This document shows, piece by piece, positions 62,641 through 64,000 of a stretch of DNA of 64,000 nt. The notes beneath the pieces are model-generated. The model saw only the letters and a list, made by a program, of their open reading frames with translations. It did no database searches and was not told the origin of the DNA. Source of the DNA: Oscillospiraceae bacterium (GTDB taxonomy: Bacteria; Bacillota; Clostridia; Oscillospirales; CAG-382); the NCBI GenBank assembly GCA_015064895.1, contig SVRI01000003.1, positions 89,968 through 153,967 on the forward strand, given 5' to 3'. Position 1 is the first letter of the stretch. Every line of letters starts with the position of its first letter. The translations under genes and the position numbers were made by a program.

Positions 62641-64000
62641 ATGAGAAAGTTTTTAAGCGTACTTCTCGCGGTGATGATGGTAGTGTCGACCGTGAGCTTC
62701 GCAGTGCCCTCGGCAGTAACAACCGATGACAGTGCGACAAACGCAGTTGCAGAAAATGCAACAGAAACAACTACCGAAATACAAGAAGCAAACCTCTTTG
62801 CAGATGATACATGGTATGACAAGACAAAGGGTACACTTCTTTTCAACATGGATTTTGACGAAGATAACAGCGGTAATGCAGTTGCATCTTCTGCCTATGA
62901 CGGTCTTTCCCTGAGCGGTTATTCCGCAGGTGCAGGTGAACTTGTTTCCGGACTTGGCAGACTTAACCCCGATGTGACAGGCAATTATGATATGGGCTTC
63001 CGTTATACAACAGGCGGTACTGCAACTCTTGGTGATAATGCGGGAAATAAATATCTTTCAATCAATGCAACTGCAAACGATCAGATTTCCTTGTACCTCG
63101 GTAATGTTTTTTCGAAAACAGGTACTTATGTGCTTGAATATGATTACAAGGTTGAGCTTGATTCTGCATCTACTGCACGTCTGACCAGTATAAACTATTA
63201 TAATCTTCCCGGCAGTACGACCGACAGCAACGTTGTAACAGGCGAATGGGTATCAAAGAGCGCAATTCTTAATATGACATCTGTTCAGAATGCCGCAAGA
63301 ATTCGTTGGGTTACTTCATCTTCAGAAAAGTTTACTGCAAATGATAAGCTCTACCTCGACAACATCAAGGTATGGTACTTCGACACAACTGCCGACTACG
63401 ACACACTCGTAGGTCAGAAGTATGTAACAGTATACTCCGGCAGAGATGACCTTGAGAATCAGGTTATTCCCGTTCCTGCAGGCACAACTGTTACAATGCA
63501 GCAGGTTATGGAAATGGTAAGCGCAGAGCTTCCCGGCTGTCTCGGCTTTGCTGAAACTGCAGACGGCGATATTCTTCCCCTTGATACAGTAATCACAATA
63601 GATTCCAATAAGACCTTCTATGCTGTATGGGGCTTTGATGCTTCTGTTTCGGCAAACGGCAACGAAAACGTTTCCGACCTTACAGTAAGCGAAATTGATA
63701 CAAGAGTTGGCATCACAGTTGCTGAGCTTATCTCTATGATTGATGTATCTGCTTCCACAAGACCGCTTCTCGGTATTTCAGCAACAGCTGACGGCGCAGT
63801 TCTTGCCGCAAGCACGGTTATTACAAGTGCTGACACCCTTTATATGATCTGGGGTGCAGAATCCCTTGCAAATAAATGGTATGATGAAGAAATGGGTACA
63901 AGAATCTTCTTCATCGACCTTGACGGCGACAACGGTCATATTACAAATGCTTCTCTTCTTTCCAGACTTAACGGAAGACTTGACGGTGTAAATGACCAGT
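62641..64000 (+). CDS. Very large secreted modular protein, copy 2, 3' end missing
   Basis: The frame opens at ATG 62641 after AAAAAGGAG and stays open to the window edge (453 codons visible). The first 43 residues, including the signal peptide and the VTTDDSATNAVAE stretch, are almost the same as copy 1; after that only the module plan is shared. Visible parts are one jelly-roll-like module (GTLLFNMDFDED near residue 63 to LDNIKVWYFD near 240), two beta repeats ending FYAVWGFD and LYMIWGAES, and the opening of a second module (MGTRIFFIDLDGDNG). Confidence 0.85.
   Translation, partial: MRKFLSVLLAVMMVVSTVSFAVPSAVTTDDSATNAVAENATETTTEIQEANLFADDTWYDKTKGTLLFNMDFDEDNSGNAVASSAYDGLSLSGYSAGAGELVSGLGRLNPDVTGNYDMGFRYTTGGTATLGDNAGNKYLSINATANDQISLYLGNVFSKTGTYVLEYDYKVELDSASTARLTSINYYNLPGSTTDSNVVTGEWVSKSAILNMTSVQNAARIRWVTSSSEKFTANDKLYLDNIKVWYFDTTADYDTLVGQKYVTVYSGRDDLENQVIPVPAGTTVTMQQVMEMVSAELPGCLGFAETADGDILPLDTVITIDSNKTFYAVWGFDASVSANGNENVSDLTVSEIDTRVGITVAELISMIDVSASTRPLLGISATADGAVLAASTVITSADTLYMIWGAESLANKWYDEEMGTRIFFIDLDGDNGHITNASLLSRLNGRLDGVNDQ

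Overview
The window reads as chromosomal DNA from an endospore-forming, low-to-mid-GC clostridium, most likely a gut or rumen member of the Oscillospirales or a related order. The reasons are a SpoIVB protease, a SipL-type spore protein (DUF3794 plus LysM), a Firmicute ctsR-mcsA-mcsB-clpC operon, IreB, a complete glycogen operon with the GlgC/GlgD pair, strong AGGAGG ribosome sites and many TTGACA-17-TATAAT promoters. This placement is inference; no 16S gene is present.

Layout. 1-6.7 kb: housekeeping genes (end of a tRNA-dihydrouridine synthase, a P-loop protein, RNase P RNA, ruvX, rsmG, a shortened Noc/ParB-like gene, a cation-efflux transporter, ireB and two small proteins). 6.7-19.6 kb: an MFS transporter, then a PHP-domain protein followed by glgB-glgC-glgD-glgA-glgP and a GH13 alpha-glycosidase, a full cycle of glycogen synthesis and breakdown. 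19.6-21.9 kb: tRNA-Arg(CCU), then a DUF2975/XRE regulator pair with two small membrane-anchored proteins and VanZ. 21.9-28.2 kb: a minus-strand cluster with two Gfo/Idh dehydrogenases, a DegT-type aminotransferase, an amidohydrolase and two AraC regulators, which looks like amino-sugar or cyclitol handling. 28.2-31.4 kb: a second cation-efflux gene divergent from a TetR regulator with visible operators, then nicotinate phosphoribosyltransferase. 31.4-34.2 kb: sipL, an unlisted 49-residue membrane protein, and yicC. 34.2-35.2 kb: a repeat-rich intergenic region. 35.2-39.8 kb: the CtsR heat-shock operon. 39.8-43.3 kb: VanY-type carboxypeptidase, SpoIVB, a SLOG-fold protein. 43.4-49.1 kb: a Y-family DNA polymerase behind LexA-like boxes and phased repeats, a Dabb protein, hemW, a second repeat array, lepA. 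49.3-57.8 kb: a large GH99-like protein, two zinc-ribbon membrane proteins, an AI-2E-family permease and a six-hairpin glycosidase-like protein. 58-64 kb: two tandem cassettes, each a 37-residue peptide gene followed 41-42 bp later by a very large secreted modular protein; the second runs off the window.

The least conventional material is the duplicated peptide/secreted-protein cassette at the right end and the family of intergenic repeats at 2.5, 34.2-35.1 and 46.6-47.2 kb, where one hairpin shows a compensatory base-pair change between two arrays. No CRISPR array, prophage, insertion sequence or transposase gene was seen. All gene names come from motif recognition by eye; no database search was run.
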